The notes: generated by a model from the sequence alone, not told the origin. A stretch of 64,000 nt of DNA from Mucilaginibacter pankratovii (GCF_014773265.1 NZ_JACWMY010000021.1:1-64000), one strand, 5' to 3'; positions 35,100 through 43,654 are shown, counted from the stretch's first letter. A program made the numbers and translations.

Positions 35100-36647
35100 T
35101 TAGTGATCTGAGATGATGGCTCCGGGCGCCGGCTTCTTCGCCTTCAGTACAAAAAGCAGCAGCGGTAATGCCAGCACGAACAGCAAGCCTATCAGCATGT
35201 AACTGTCGAGGTAGCTCATCAGGGTAGATTGTTTTACAATGCTGAGGTCGAGCAATTTCATAGCTTTCTGTTTGGCATCCAATAAACCAATGCCGTGTTT
35301 TTGAAAATTGGTTACGTAGCCGTTCAGCCTATCGGTAACTTGTGTATTGGTGGCGGTAACATGCGTTATCAGATCTACCCGATGTGATGCAATGCGCTGG
35401 AAAGAGTAGGTATTGATGATGGAGATACCGAATGAGCCGCCCAATTGCCTCATCATATTATTTAAAGCAGCACCCTGCGGCACGTCGGCTGGCGCCAGCG
35501 AGGAGATGGCCAATGCCGTTAATGGCACCGTAAGAAAGGCCAGCCCCAATGCACGGAAAACCAAAGTGAAGGTGATCTCAGAAGCGGGCGATTCCAGCGT
35601 GATCTGCGCCATGCGCCAGTTAAAATAAATGAAACAGAAGAACCCAACCGCGATGATGCCAACCGCGGGCACACCCTTTTGCAAAAGCGTGCCGGATATC
35701 ATCAACCCTATAATGGCAAGAATTGCTCCCGGGAGTAGTAGCAAGCCGGTTTGCGAGGGTGTAAAACCTAATAAGCGCTGTGCAACCACTGGTGTTAAAA
35801 ACACAGAGGTAAACATGCCAATGCCGGTAACAAAAGTTAAGATGGCTGCGATGCTTAAAGTTTTGCTTTTAAGCACCCGCAGGTTCACCACGGGGTGCTC
35901 GGTCTTCAACTCCCAAAGAATAAAGGCGGTTAAAGCAATAATGGCGATAACCGTAAACCAGATGATATAGTTAGTTTCAAACCAGTCCTCGGTTTCGCCG
36001 CGTTCTAATACGGTTTGCAGGGTGCTTACGCCAATTGCCAGCAGTGCGATGCCCGTCCAGTCGATACTTTTAACGACGACCTTTATGGGGGCTTCGGTTA
36101 AGAGGAAATAACAGGAAACGGCTGCCGCTATCCCAATAGGGATATTGATATAAAAGATCCAGGGCCAGGAAATTTGCTCGGTAATAAAACCGCCCAGCGT
36201 TGGGCCAATGGTTGGGCCCAGGAACACACCTATGCCAAACAAGGCGCTTGCAACCCCCTGCTTTTCTTTTGGGAATAGCTCAAACACTACGGCCTGCGAT
36301 ACTGATAACAAAGCGCCGCCGCCCAATCCCTGCAAAAAGCGGAACAATACCAGGGTCCATAAGCTGCTTGCCAGCCCGCACATCAGCGAACAAAAGGTAA
36401 AGAGGATGATAGAGCCGATATAGTAATTCCTGCGGCCAAGTTTGGCGGTGAGGAAACTCGTCATGGGGATGATGATCACATTGGCGATAGCGTAAGAGGT
36501 GATCACCCAGGAGGTATCTTCCAGCGTGGAACCTAAATTTCCGCTCATATACGATAGCGCAACGTTAACGATGGAGGTATCTATCAGCTCCATAATGGCT
36601 GCCAGGATAACGGTGAAGATGAGGAGTTGTCTTTTTAAGGGCGACAT
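35100..36647 (-). CDS. DHA2-family MFS efflux pump (EmrB/QacA type)
   Basis: This is a 515-residue protein when started at MSPLKRQLLIF (ATG at 36645-36647). The longer frame to 36728 would run across the operator and promoter and is rejected. About 14 transmembrane helices are predicted. DHA2 motifs are present: MELIDTSIVNVALSYM in helix 1, LGRRNYYIGS (motif A) and FRFLQGLGGGALLSVSQ. These pumps export drugs or toxic compounds using the proton gradient. Its promoter contains a 32-bp palindrome that matches the site at the tetR start, so it is almost certainly repressed by the adjacent TetR protein. Confidence 0.9.
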   Translation of the reverse strand: MSPLKRQLLIFTVILAAIMELIDTSIVNVALSYMSGNLGSTLEDTSWVITSYAIANVIIIPMTSFLTAKLGRRNYYIGSIILFTFCSLMCGLASSLWTLVLFRFLQGLGGGALLSVSQAVVFELFPKEKQGVASALFGIGVFLGPTIGPTLGGFITEQISWPWIFYINIPIGIAAAVSCYFLLTEAPIKVVVKSIDWTGIALLAIGVSTLQTVLERGETEDWFETNYIIWFTVIAIIALTAFILWELKTEHPVVNLRVLKSKTLSIAAILTFVTGIGMFTSVFLTPVVAQRLLGFTPSQTGLLLLPGAILAIIGLMISGTLLQKGVPAVGIIAVGFFCFIYFNWRMAQITLESPASEITFTLVFRALGLAFLTVPLTALAISSLAPADVPQGAALNNMMRQLGGSFGISIINTYSFQRIASHRVDLITHVTATNTQVTDRLNGYVTNFQKHGIGLLDAKQKAMKLLDLSIVKQSTLMSYLDSYMLIGLLFVLALPLLLFVLKAKKPAPGAIISDH

Positions 36648-36653
36648 GATATT

Positions 36654-36667
36654 ATACCAATCGGTAT
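36654..36667. promoter_or_regulatory. TetR operator-like half-palindrome, site 1
   Basis: ATACCAATCGGTAT lies 7 bases upstream of the pump start codon. It matches the centre of the larger site at 36736-36767 exactly and the site at 37391-37404 with one difference. It is the likely secondary TetR operator for the pump. Confidence 0.65.
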
Positions 36668-36735
36668 TTTTAGTTTCGTGAGCGTTTTTATTTTTTATGC
36701 CGCCACTTGTTCTGTTTTGGCGATGCAATGTTAAA

Positions 36736-36767
36736 ACATAAAATATACCAATCGGTATATTTTATGT
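36736..36767. promoter_or_regulatory. 32-bp TetR operator within the pump promoter, site 2
   Basis: This 32-base palindrome has 15 of 16 matching pairs, centred on ACCAATCGGT. On the minus strand a -33 TTTG (36768-36771) and a -7 TATATTTT (36740-36747) with a 20-base spacer bracket the operator. Repressor binding would therefore occlude the promoter of the MFS gene. Confidence 0.8.
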
Positions 36768-36775
36768 CAAATTTT

Positions 36776-37381
36776 TTACACACGGATCATTTTGATCAGC
36801 AGCTCGGCTGTCTTCATCACTTGGTTTAAATTGGCCTGGCTATCTGTAACTTTGGCTATCATAATGCCGCCTTCTATCAGCGCGATGAGGGATAAGGCGA
36901 TACGCGAGTCGTCAACGTCGTATTTAAATTCCTTGGCGGCGATGCCTTCCTGTATCAAAGCCTGTATGTTTTTTTTCCATTCCAATACCGCTTTGGCAGC
37001 GCGCTCTTTAAGTAAACTGTTGGTATCGTCGGCTTCTACCGAAGTGTTCAGGATGGGGCAGCCACCACGCGGGAAGTAATTTAAACGGGTAAAATGATCA
37101 TAAACCTGCACGTAAACCATTAATTTCTCGTGATAGGTAACAGCTTGCTGCATGCGTTGCTGTATTACCTTACGCACCCGGGCGTGGTTGTGATCAAAAA
37201 CGGCAAGGGCTACATCCTCCTTATTTTCAAAATTTCCGTAGATGCTGCCCTTTGTCAGGCGGGTTGCATCGGTAATATCCGACATGGAAGTACCCGCATA
37301 ACCCTTTGTATTAAAGATGTCTGCCGTGGTTTCAATAATAAACTGCCGGGTTTTCTCTGCCTTGGATAATTTGCTTTCCAT
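36776..37381 (-). CDS. TetR-family repressor
   Basis: This is a 201-residue protein. The N-terminal helix-turn-helix (residues 10-55) has TRQFIIETTADIFNTKGYAG followed by TSMSDITDATRLTKGSIYGNFENKEDV, a canonical TetR DNA-binding domain. The C-terminal ligand domain resembles the YxaF/TetR_C_11 type (PRGGCPILNTSVEADD). It is followed by the MFS pump and SDR genes. Three near-identical palindromes (36654, 36736, 37391) lie at the pump and at its own start, indicating autoregulation and control of the pump. The inducer is unknown. Confidence 0.92.
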   Translation of the reverse strand: MESKLSKAEKTRQFIIETTADIFNTKGYAGTSMSDITDATRLTKGSIYGNFENKEDVALAVFDHNHARVRKVIQQRMQQAVTYHEKLMVYVQVYDHFTRLNYFPRGGCPILNTSVEADDTNSLLKERAAKAVLEWKKNIQALIQEGIAAKEFKYDVDDSRIALSLIALIEGGIMIAKVTDSQANLNQVMKTAELLIKMIRV

Positions 37382-37390
37382 TCAGCAAAT

Positions 37391-37404
37391 ATACCAATTG
37401 GTAT
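37391..37404. promoter_or_regulatory. Perfect TetR operator at the tetR start, site 3
   Basis: ATACCAATTGGTAT is a perfect 14-bp palindrome. It lies 9 bases before the tetR ATG (37381) and inside the 28-base gap after the AsmA-like gene. A TATATTTG -7-like element (minus strand, 37386-37393) overlaps it. This would put transcription start at or next to the start codon. Confidence 0.75.
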
Positions 37405-37409
37405 GCAAA

Positions 37410-39833
37410 TTATTTATGGTTTTTATTCCAGCCTATTTTAAGCTTGCCCTCTTCTTCGTGCGCGCGGATGTGCAATACAATGCCTTTAAACCGTTTTTTT
37501 TGTAACTCTTCCTTATCGGTTATTTTCGAGTCGTTTTTGGGGTTCCTCAGGGGCACATCCAGGGCAATATCGGTACCGTTGGTCAGTCCATAAACCCCGG
37601 CTACGTCCATGTTCAGCACGCTGGAACTGATCTCCATTGGGTTAATGGTTATTCTGTCGCCCATGATGTCAAAATCGCCGTTTAAAGCAGACAGGGTGAT
37701 GTTATCAAGATCGCGGAAAGGAAAGGCGAACTTACCCACGCTTTTAATGGGCTTGAAATTTAACAGAGCACCGTCTTTTAGATTGATCAGTACCTTGCCT
37801 CTGATAGAGTGTTTTACAATGTCGCCGGTGTTGGTAATAGAGCCAGTGGTGCTTGTTTTTGCTGATAGGAAGCCCCTGAGGTTTTCATTGGTCAGGTCAG
37901 TCAACCCAAAGTTGTCAAATGCATAAAAAAACTGGCTTACGTTTACGCTGCTTATGGTGGTTGCCACAATAAAATCGTTTACCCGGCCCTTTTGCACCAA
38001 ATTGCCATTTAATTTTAACGAGCCTCCTGCTGTATTAAGGCTCACCTGGTTAATGCGGATACCATCCTCGGAGAGCAGCAGATCGGCATTTACATTACTG
38101 GCCAAAAATTTACGGTAATGCAATTCGTTTATCCGCATGTGCATATCGGCCTTGGCACTATTAAGCACGGTGGCTAATTGCTTAACGGCATTTTCGCTAT
38201 TCGTGCGTTTAGCCGGTTTGCCCGATGGTTTGGCCGTGTTTAGAAACCCCAGGAACTCTGCCAGGTAAATTTGCGGACTGGTCACCTGCCAGTTGATCAG
38301 TATTTTCTCGGGTGCGCTGTAGTACAGGTTCATAAAGTTCTTCACTTGTCCCTCCATCCGCACAATGCTTTGCCCGCTTTGCAGGCGGATGTTTTTAAGC
38401 AGCAGATCGTTGCCGGTAAAATCCAGCGAGATAGAGCTATTGGTTAAGTTCAGGTTTCGTGGGATATAGCTGATATTGATGCCCTTGAGGTTAATAGTGC
38501 CTTGTACAACCGGTTTATTCAGCTGCAGGTTAATAATGTCTGCTTTGTAGCGCAGGTTCATATCGGCAGTGCCCTTTGTGAATTTAGCAACTTTGGCACC
38601 CAACAGGCTATTGAAGTTAGTAACCGGGAAGTTTGCTTTAAAATTCCCGGTGGCTATAGGTACTTCCAGGTTGGTAATGCTGCCGGTATCTATCGCGAAA
38701 GGTAAATTGCTGTAGCTACCCTTAAATTTAGCCAGTTTGATAACCGAGTTGGCATCCGAAAAGCCTTTGCCTTTGATGTTTTCATTGGTAAAAACCGCAT
38801 TGAAGTTACAATCATCTATCACACCGCCGGGGATAGTAAGCTTATTATTGTTCACCACTGCGGCAACATGAAAATAAGGGTCTCCGCCGTCAAAACTGCC
38901 CGAGATGATAGCCTTAACGCCGATGGGCTTATCCAGGTTAAACCTGTTAAGTACTTTGGTGATGTTGGGTGCCAGTAAGGCCGATGCGTTGCGCCACAAC
39001 AGTTTATCATTAGTTAAATGAAAGGAAAAGCTGTCATCACCTTTACCGGTAACAAACAGCGCGTTTAGCCCAAATACATCGCCGCCGATATCGAAATTGT
39101 CCGATTTTACCGAGATCTTGCCCGTTTCCTCATTAAAGCCAGCCTCCAGATCGGTGTTTATCTGTTTGTTTTTTATAAAACTGCCGCGTTTAGTGTTAAA
39201 AGCCATGCTTTTGGCCAATACATTTAAATGCACATTGGCGTGCCAGCCCGTATCCGGGTAGTTCATTTTGCCATTAAGGCTGCTCACGGCAAAATTGAAG
39301 AGCTTATAATTTTTTTGATTGTTGATGGTGAAACTCACGTTGCTCAAACTGAATTTTTTGAGCTGAGTTGATGAATTCCCCTCGTTGGCATCTGCCTTAA
39401 CGCTGTCTTTTTTGCCTTTTTTAAAAACGGCCGTATTACTATAGCCCGTGCTATCGGTGTACAAATCAATAGATGCATTGTTAATACCTATATTGTTAAT
39501 GCTGATAACGCCACGAAACAATGAAGCTGCATTTACAGACACATTAAAGTCCTTAGCATCAAGCAGGGTATGATGATGCCTGGGGAACTGCCTGTCGCGG
39601 ATGACTACGTTTTTCAACACCAGCGAAACAGCCGGAAAATTGGAAAAAAAAGAAGGCTTAATATCACCTACGGTTAACGTACCATCTAAATTCTCATTTA
39701 GTTTTTTTGTGACTTGCGCCAGCACCTTTTCTTTATTATTAGCCACGTAAATAGTTACCCCCACTGCGAGCAGGATGAAAAGGAGGATCAAAGCTCCCAG
39801 TACTTTTAATAATATTTTTAACCACTTAGGCAT
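37410..39833 (-). CDS. AsmA-like envelope protein
   Basis: This is an 807-residue protein with one N-terminal membrane helix (LLKVLGALILLFILLAVGVTIYV, about 8-30). A long beta-rich region follows with the AsmA N-terminal pattern (LDGTLTVGDIKPSFFSNFPAVSL, LLDAKDFNVSVNAASLFRG). The C-terminal part (DFDIMGDRITINPMEISSSV) resembles AsmA-like_C. These proteins belong to the repeating-beta-groove superfamily thought to move phospholipids between membranes. Location is the inner membrane facing the periplasm. It precedes tetR on the same strand by 28 bases but is probably independently expressed. Confidence 0.85.
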   Translation of the reverse strand: MPKWLKILLKVLGALILLFILLAVGVTIYVANNKEKVLAQVTKKLNENLDGTLTVGDIKPSFFSNFPAVSLVLKNVVIRDRQFPRHHHTLLDAKDFNVSVNAASLFRGVISINNIGINNASIDLYTDSTGYSNTAVFKKGKKDSVKADANEGNSSTQLKKFSLSNVSFTINNQKNYKLFNFAVSSLNGKMNYPDTGWHANVHLNVLAKSMAFNTKRGSFIKNKQINTDLEAGFNEETGKISVKSDNFDIGGDVFGLNALFVTGKGDDSFSFHLTNDKLLWRNASALLAPNITKVLNRFNLDKPIGVKAIISGSFDGGDPYFHVAAVVNNNKLTIPGGVIDDCNFNAVFTNENIKGKGFSDANSVIKLAKFKGSYSNLPFAIDTGSITNLEVPIATGNFKANFPVTNFNSLLGAKVAKFTKGTADMNLRYKADIINLQLNKPVVQGTINLKGINISYIPRNLNLTNSSISLDFTGNDLLLKNIRLQSGQSIVRMEGQVKNFMNLYYSAPEKILINWQVTSPQIYLAEFLGFLNTAKPSGKPAKRTNSENAVKQLATVLNSAKADMHMRINELHYRKFLASNVNADLLLSEDGIRINQVSLNTAGGSLKLNGNLVQKGRVNDFIVATTISSVNVSQFFYAFDNFGLTDLTNENLRGFLSAKTSTTGSITNTGDIVKHSIRGKVLINLKDGALLNFKPIKSVGKFAFPFRDLDNITLSALNGDFDIMGDRITINPMEISSSVLNMDVAGVYGLTNGTDIALDVPLRNPKNDSKITDKEELQKKRFKGIVLHIRAHEEEGKLKIGWNKNHK

Positions 39834-40001
39834 TGCGAGTAATTTATCTTACAAAGGTTATAAGCCCGTTTTGTTTTAGTTTATGCCGTGGTAACTAACA
39901 TATTACGTTATTTATACGTCGGCTATAAGAATAACGGGTAAAATGGGTTTAAATTAACAAAGCAGGTCCAGCTGGCCGCCTTGTTAATTTAAAAAGCGAC
40001 T

Positions 40002-40379
40002 TTACATTTTTACAGACGTTATGCACCAGGTATTACCAAACGGGTCGGTTACGCCGCAGGTACGGCCGTAATCCTGGTCGCTGAGTGGCATAACCGTTGT
40101 TGCGCCGTTGGCGATGGCGAGATTGTAGGTAGTATCTGCGTCATCCACATAAATAAACAGGTTGGCATTGGCTACGGCCCACTGGTCGCTGGCTTCGCAC
40201 AACATAATGGTGCAGCCACTGATCATCATCTCGGCGTGCATAATGGTTTCAACATCATCGCGCAGGCGCTTCATACCCGCATCGGCATTAAAAACAGTTT
40301 GGGTAAAATCAATAAACCCGGCTGCATTCTTCAGCATCAGGTAAGGCATAATGGCCTGGTGTACTTTTGGGATCTCCAT
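40002..40379 (-). CDS. VOC (glyoxalase-like) protein
   Basis: This is a 125-residue protein from MEIPKVHQAIMPYLML (ATG at 40377-40379). The upstream extension to 40436 is unlike the family. It has PhnB-like VOC motifs: MPYLMLKNAAGFIDFTQTVF, IMHAEMMISGCTIMLCE, NLFIYVDDADTTYNLAIANGA and YGRTCGVTDPFGNTWCI. The His in MHAEM and Glu-type positions could bind metal. Function is unknown, and many members are resistance or detoxification enzymes. It ends 75 bases downstream of the AraC gene on the same strand. Confidence 0.85.
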   Translation of the reverse strand: MEIPKVHQAIMPYLMLKNAAGFIDFTQTVFNADAGMKRLRDDVETIMHAEMMISGCTIMLCEASDQWAVANANLFIYVDDADTTYNLAIANGATTVMPLSDQDYGRTCGVTDPFGNTWCITSVKM

Positions 40380-40454
40380 TTTTGTTGGTTGATTAGTTAA
40401 ATAATACATCAAAAGTAGCCTGCCCCGCATGGCCAAAATTGGAAAAACGCGACA

Positions 40455-41270
40455 TTATTCCGCTTCTTTCCAATCAGTAGCCTCGTTATTGCCCTTGAAG
40501 TAGGTTTTGGGATGATAGCCCGAGAAGTGCTTAAAATCGTGAATAAAGTGCGATTGGTCGTAATAACCACAATCGTAAGCAATATCGGTGAGCGAGCGGC
40601 CTTTATCCTTGTATTTTTCTATTGCCGACTGGAAACGGATAATACGCGAATACAATTTGGGACTAAAGCCTGCAAACTCCTTAAAATTACGCTCGAACTG
40701 CCGGGTAGAGAGGAAATGCTTTTGAGCCAATGCATCTACGGTAACCGTGCCTTTGCTTTTGATGATATAACTGATGGCATTAAAAACGGCGGGTGGCTGT
40801 TTATGGCGGTGCTGAAGCTGGGCTTCGAAAAAGGTGGTTAAGATGGCAGCGCGCGCATGGTTATCGGCAGCCAGCATTACCTGTTCTTCTATATTGGCCC
40901 CAGTTTGGCCGAGAAGACTTGAAAGCGACACCTGCTGATTGGCAATAGCAGATGCCGGCACGCCGAATAAGGCAGCAATGGCGTAAGGGTACAAGTACAC
41001 GCCGAAAATGCCAAAAGCCTCCTGCGCATGAAACCTGCTGAAATGTTGAGATGGGCCGCCAACGCCCGAGGTAAAAGAAGCACTCGACGAGCCATCGTTA
41101 GCAATATCTGTAAAGCGCCCCTTATAATGAAACACCATTTCGCAGCAACCATCCGCCATAGAACGGTGGGTGTAGGGCCGGGCGGCGGTAACCCCATCAT
41201 GTTCCAGCACCCAAAAGAAGCGCACATGGGCGCTTAAGTTTGGCTTGCAGGGGATGGCGTAATAATTCAT
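40455..41270 (-). CDS. AraC-family transcriptional regulator
   Basis: This is a 271-residue protein. The N-terminal region has the pattern FWVLEHDG...CCEMVFHYKGRF and GIFGVYLYPYAIAALFGVP, typical of DUF6597-type AraC proteins. The C-terminal AraC domain (about 170-265) has VTVDALAQKHFLSTRQFERNF for the first helix-turn-helix and SLTDIAYDCGYYDQSHFIHDF for the second, ending GYHPKTYF. It likely regulates the VOC gene downstream or its own transcript. No target site is visible. Confidence 0.92.
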   Translation of the reverse strand: MNYYAIPCKPNLSAHVRFFWVLEHDGVTAARPYTHRSMADGCCEMVFHYKGRFTDIANDGSSSASFTSGVGGPSQHFSRFHAQEAFGIFGVYLYPYAIAALFGVPASAIANQQVSLSSLLGQTGANIEEQVMLAADNHARAAILTTFFEAQLQHRHKQPPAVFNAISYIIKSKGTVTVDALAQKHFLSTRQFERNFKEFAGFSPKLYSRIIRFQSAIEKYKDKGRSLTDIAYDCGYYDQSHFIHDFKHFSGYHPKTYFKGNNEATDWKEAE

Positions 41271-41274
41271 TTAA

Positions 41275-41320
41275 ATGCAGATGCTTATATTTAGATTATA
41301 TCAAATATAAGCATCTGCAT
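41275..41320 (-). terminator. Perfect 18-bp inverted repeat, likely terminator
   Basis: The arms at 41275-41292 and 41303-41320 are exact 18-base complements with a 10-base loop. It lies between the end of the SRPBCC gene (41334) and the start of the AraC gene (41270). The arms are longer than needed for a terminator and no T-run follows. A dual role as terminator and AraC binding site is possible. Confidence 0.6.
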
Positions 41321-41333
41321 CGTTTACAATACT

Positions 41334-41828
41334 TTATTTCGCCAGTTCCTCAAACAACTCATCCAGCCGCCTGTGCGAATCTTTCACACCGCGTTCCATG
41401 CCTGATTGGATCATGCCATCCCTATCGGCAACGGATGGAAAGATGGATTGCACTACCACTTTGGTCCTGCCGCCGGGCAGCTCTTCCAGCCGCGCTATTT
41501 CTAATGATACGTGGCCCCGCTCGGGCATTCCTTCAAACTCGAAGGTTTGGATAATGCGTTCGGGCGCAGTTACTTCGTGCATCACCCCATGAAAACCATA
41601 AGCATTACCCTGCGCATCCGAATGCACGTAGCGGTAGTGGCCGCCGCTGCGGGCATCCCATTTATCAATTTTCATGGTCAATTCGCGCGGACCAAGCCAG
41701 CGGGGGACCAGTTCGGGGTCGGTAAATACTTTAAATACCAATTCGCGCGGGGCATCAAACTCGCGGGTTATAAATAGCTCCTGTTTGCCGGGTTCGGCTT
41801 TAATGCTTGTTTCATTTTTGCTTGCCAT
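41334..41828 (-). CDS. SRPBCC/AHSA1-family protein
   Basis: This is a 164-residue protein with the START-like ligand-binding pattern: LFITREFDAPRELVFKVFTDPELVPRWLGP, MKIDKWDARSGGHYRYVH, FHGVMHEVTAPERIIQTFEFEG and a C-terminal helix GMERGVKDSHRRLDELFEEL. AHSA1-type proteins bind hydrophobic ligands or act as chaperone-like factors, and the specific ligand is unknown. It is part of a leftward group with DUF1801 and VOC genes downstream of an ArsR gene, an arrangement widespread in Bacteroidota. Confidence 0.9.
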   Translation of the reverse strand: MASKNETSIKAEPGKQELFITREFDAPRELVFKVFTDPELVPRWLGPRELTMKIDKWDARSGGHYRYVHSDAQGNAYGFHGVMHEVTAPERIIQTFEFEGMPERGHVSLEIARLEELPGGRTKVVVQSIFPSVADRDGMIQSGMERGVKDSHRRLDELFEELAK

Positions 41829-41835
41829 AGTAGTG

Positions 41836-42201
41836 TTATTTAGATTTTTTTGGATCCTTTAAATTTTCCATCAACCTGAATTCAACAATTTTGGTCACCA
41901 GTTCCAAAGGCATCGGCTTATTCAGTGGGAATTGTATGGAGCCCTTTGCGCTTTTATATCCCGTAATATCATCTGCAAATACTTCGATAGCTTTGGAGCC
42001 AGGGTAAAACCCGATATGCTTTTCGTATGCCGCAAAATGCGCAAGCAAGCCCTTGTATTTGTACGTTGGCATAGCGTAACTAATACTTTCTTCTGCCCGC
42101 GGCACAGCCTTTAGTATAGTAGCTTTTACCTGCTTCATTTTCTCCTGTGTTTCCTGCGGGAACCAGGTAAAATACTCTTCAACATCTTTTGGGGTTCTCA
42201 T
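41836..42201 (-). CDS. DUF1801 (YdhG-like) protein
   Basis: This is a 121-residue protein beginning MRTPKDVEEYFTWFPQETQEKMKQVKATILKAVP, with EESISYAMPTYKYKG and HIGFYPGSKAIEVFADDITGYKSAKGSIQFPLNKPMP. This is the DUF1801/YdhG fold, for which an iron-chaperone role has been suggested for some members. It lies 7 bases before the SRPBCC gene and 5 bases after the VOC gene, so the three are co-transcribed. Confidence 0.92.
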   Translation of the reverse strand: MRTPKDVEEYFTWFPQETQEKMKQVKATILKAVPRAEESISYAMPTYKYKGLLAHFAAYEKHIGFYPGSKAIEVFADDITGYKSAKGSIQFPLNKPMPLELVTKIVEFRLMENLKDPKKSK

Positions 42202-42206
42202 AATGC

Positions 42207-42683
42207 TTACTCATTGTTGTAAGCAGCCTCCAGTTTGGCTACATCTAATTTTACCATTTGCATCATGGCCTGCATAGCGCGTTGCGCCCCTGCCGGATCC
42301 GGGCCGCCAAGCACTTTGCCTAAGATATCGGGGATGATCTGCCAGGATACACCGTACTTATCGGTTATCCAGCCACATCTCATGGGCGTGCCTTCTTCGG
42401 CAATTTTATCCCATAGTTCATCCACTTCGGCCTGGTCCTTGCATTTTACAAAAAAGGATATGCCCGGGTTCTCTATCTTGTAATACGGGCCCCCATCCAA
42501 TATCATAAACTCCACGCCTTCCAGCTCGAAAGTAGCAGTGAAAACCTTGCCTTTCTGTCCCGGGCGTTCATCGGGATGGTTACGCACATCTTTGATCTTT
42601 GAATTTTTAAAAACGGAAGTGTAATAGTTGATAGCTTCTTCTACCTGGCCATCGAACCATAAAAACGGTGTGATCTTTTGCAT
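42207..42683 (-). CDS. VOC/PhnB-like protein
   Basis: This is a 158-residue protein from MQKITPFLWFDGQVEEAINYY (ATG at 42681-42683). The extension to 42710 is not needed. Motifs EFMILDGGPYYKIENPGISFFVKCKDQAEVDELWDKI and CGWITDKYGVSWQIIPDIL match the 3-demethylubiquinone-methyltransferase-like VOC subfamily. Members are not methyltransferases, and function is uncertain. It is in the leftward group with DUF1801 and SRPBCC genes. Confidence 0.9.
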   Translation of the reverse strand: MQKITPFLWFDGQVEEAINYYTSVFKNSKIKDVRNHPDERPGQKGKVFTATFELEGVEFMILDGGPYYKIENPGISFFVKCKDQAEVDELWDKIAEEGTPMRCGWITDKYGVSWQIIPDILGKVLGGPDPAGAQRAMQAMMQMVKLDVAKLEAAYNNE

Positions 42684-42789
42684 AATATTTAGTTTACAGG
42701 TGTTTATCAAAAGTACTGTCGTGCATCAACTCCCATAGGGTGGTAATGCGACCATTTAACGGGCCAAAGGCGGCGCGCAAGCAATGTTA

Positions 42790-42877
42790 GCCCCCTCTAA
42801 TCTCCCCCGGAAGGGGAGACTCAAGCTTTGTTCGCATTATTCTGAGTCCTCCCTTCCGGGGAGGATTTAGGTGGGGC
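42790..42877. repeat. Dispersed-type imperfect inverted repeat
   Basis: Left part CCCCTCTAATCTCCCCCGG and right part CCGGGGAGGATTTAGGTGGGG form an imperfect hairpin of about 30 bases per arm around a 25-base loop. Repeats of this kind are common in Sphingobacteriaceae intergenic DNA. It extends into the 3' end of the ArsR gene and supplies its last ~18 codons. Confidence 0.75.
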
Positions 42878-43186
42878 GTTTTTTAACTCCTCTAAAATAT
42901 CGTCCATCCGGTCGAACTTATCGGCCCAAAGCTTGCGGTATTGCTCTATCCATTGCGATACCTCGTGCAGTTGTTCCAGTTTGGCTTCGCAATAGCGTTC
43001 GCGCCCCTGTTTTTTCATTTCTATCAGCCCGCACTCCATCAGTATTTTAATATGTTGCGATATGGCGGGTCGGCTCACTTCAAAATTGTCGGCTATGCTG
43101 TTTAAATTTAAGGGCTTATAGGCTATTAAATTGATAATATCTCTGCGGGTTGGGTCGGCAATGGCCTGGAAAACATCTCTTCTCAT
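42821..43186 (-). CDS. ArsR-family transcriptional regulator
   Basis: This is a 121-residue protein. The winged helix-turn-helix (residues 4-85) has MRRDVFQAIADPTRRDIINLIAY, SIADNFEVSRPAISQHIKILMECGLIEMKKQGRER and the helix QWIEQYRKLWADKFDRMDDILEELK. No metal-binding CVC motif is present, so it is not a classical arsenic sensor. It is the type paired with SRPBCC proteins. The last ~18 residues (from PPKSSPEGRTQ) come from an intergenic repeat. Two palindromes in its promoter (43198-43213, 43225-43240) are probable operators. Confidence 0.92.
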   Translation of the reverse strand: MRRDVFQAIADPTRRDIINLIAYKPLNLNSIADNFEVSRPAISQHIKILMECGLIEMKKQGRERYCEAKLEQLHEVSQWIEQYRKLWADKFDRMDDILEELKNAPPKSSPEGRTQNNANKA

Positions 43187-43654
43187 CAGTACATTATGTA
43201 AGCGTTCGCTTACAAATATAATAGGTAAGCATTCGCTTACGCAAATTTATTTTTAAATAAATTTAATTGATGGAAAACTGCTTTAAGAGGGTAGTTGCCG
43301 GGTTGTATACAGTTGCCTATATCTTACGGGGTTGGTTGTACAGAAAACAAGCTTCACGGTTTTAGGGAAAAGAGTAGCACTTTAATAAAAAAGCAACGTT
43401 AAAAGCGCACATTCTATGTTAACCCTGTAAAAGTACAATTATTTGATTATGAGTAACTTAAAAAGTTAACATATGAAAGTGTGTAAACTTTTGTAAACTT
43501 TTTTGCCCGCGTTTGCAGTTAAAAACCTTAATGGCCCGCGAATAAAAATGCATCTAACGCAACCGCTCAGGAGCAACGGGTTATAAACCCTCTAAATATT
43601 TTCACCTCCCGACTCTTTGCAACCAAGCATTTTTTATTACTAATTTTATGAACT
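43187..43654. other. Divergent promoter region
   Basis: The left part is the ArsR promoter with two operators. The right part precedes the haemoglobin operon. It holds a tandem 10-bp direct repeat GTAAACTTTT (43483-43492, 43493-43502) and a small dyad TAACTT-aaa-AAGTTA near 43454-43468, possibly regulator sites. No gene is seen. Confidence 0.55.
43198..43245 (-). promoter_or_regulatory. ArsR promoter with two palindromic operators
   Basis: GTAAGCG-TT-CGCTTAC (43198-43213) and GTAAGC-ATTC-GCTTAC (43225-43240) are near-identical palindromes 27 bases apart. On the minus strand TTTG (43242-43245) and TATATTTG (43213-43220) form a Bacteroidota promoter with a 21-base spacer. One operator lies between the two elements and the other abuts the -7 box, as expected for autorepression. 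Confidence 0.8.

Noticed and set aside
36648..36728. Longer N-terminus for the MFS pump
   Set aside because: It would place coding sequence across a TetR operator. The family-typical start is MSPLKRQ at 36647.
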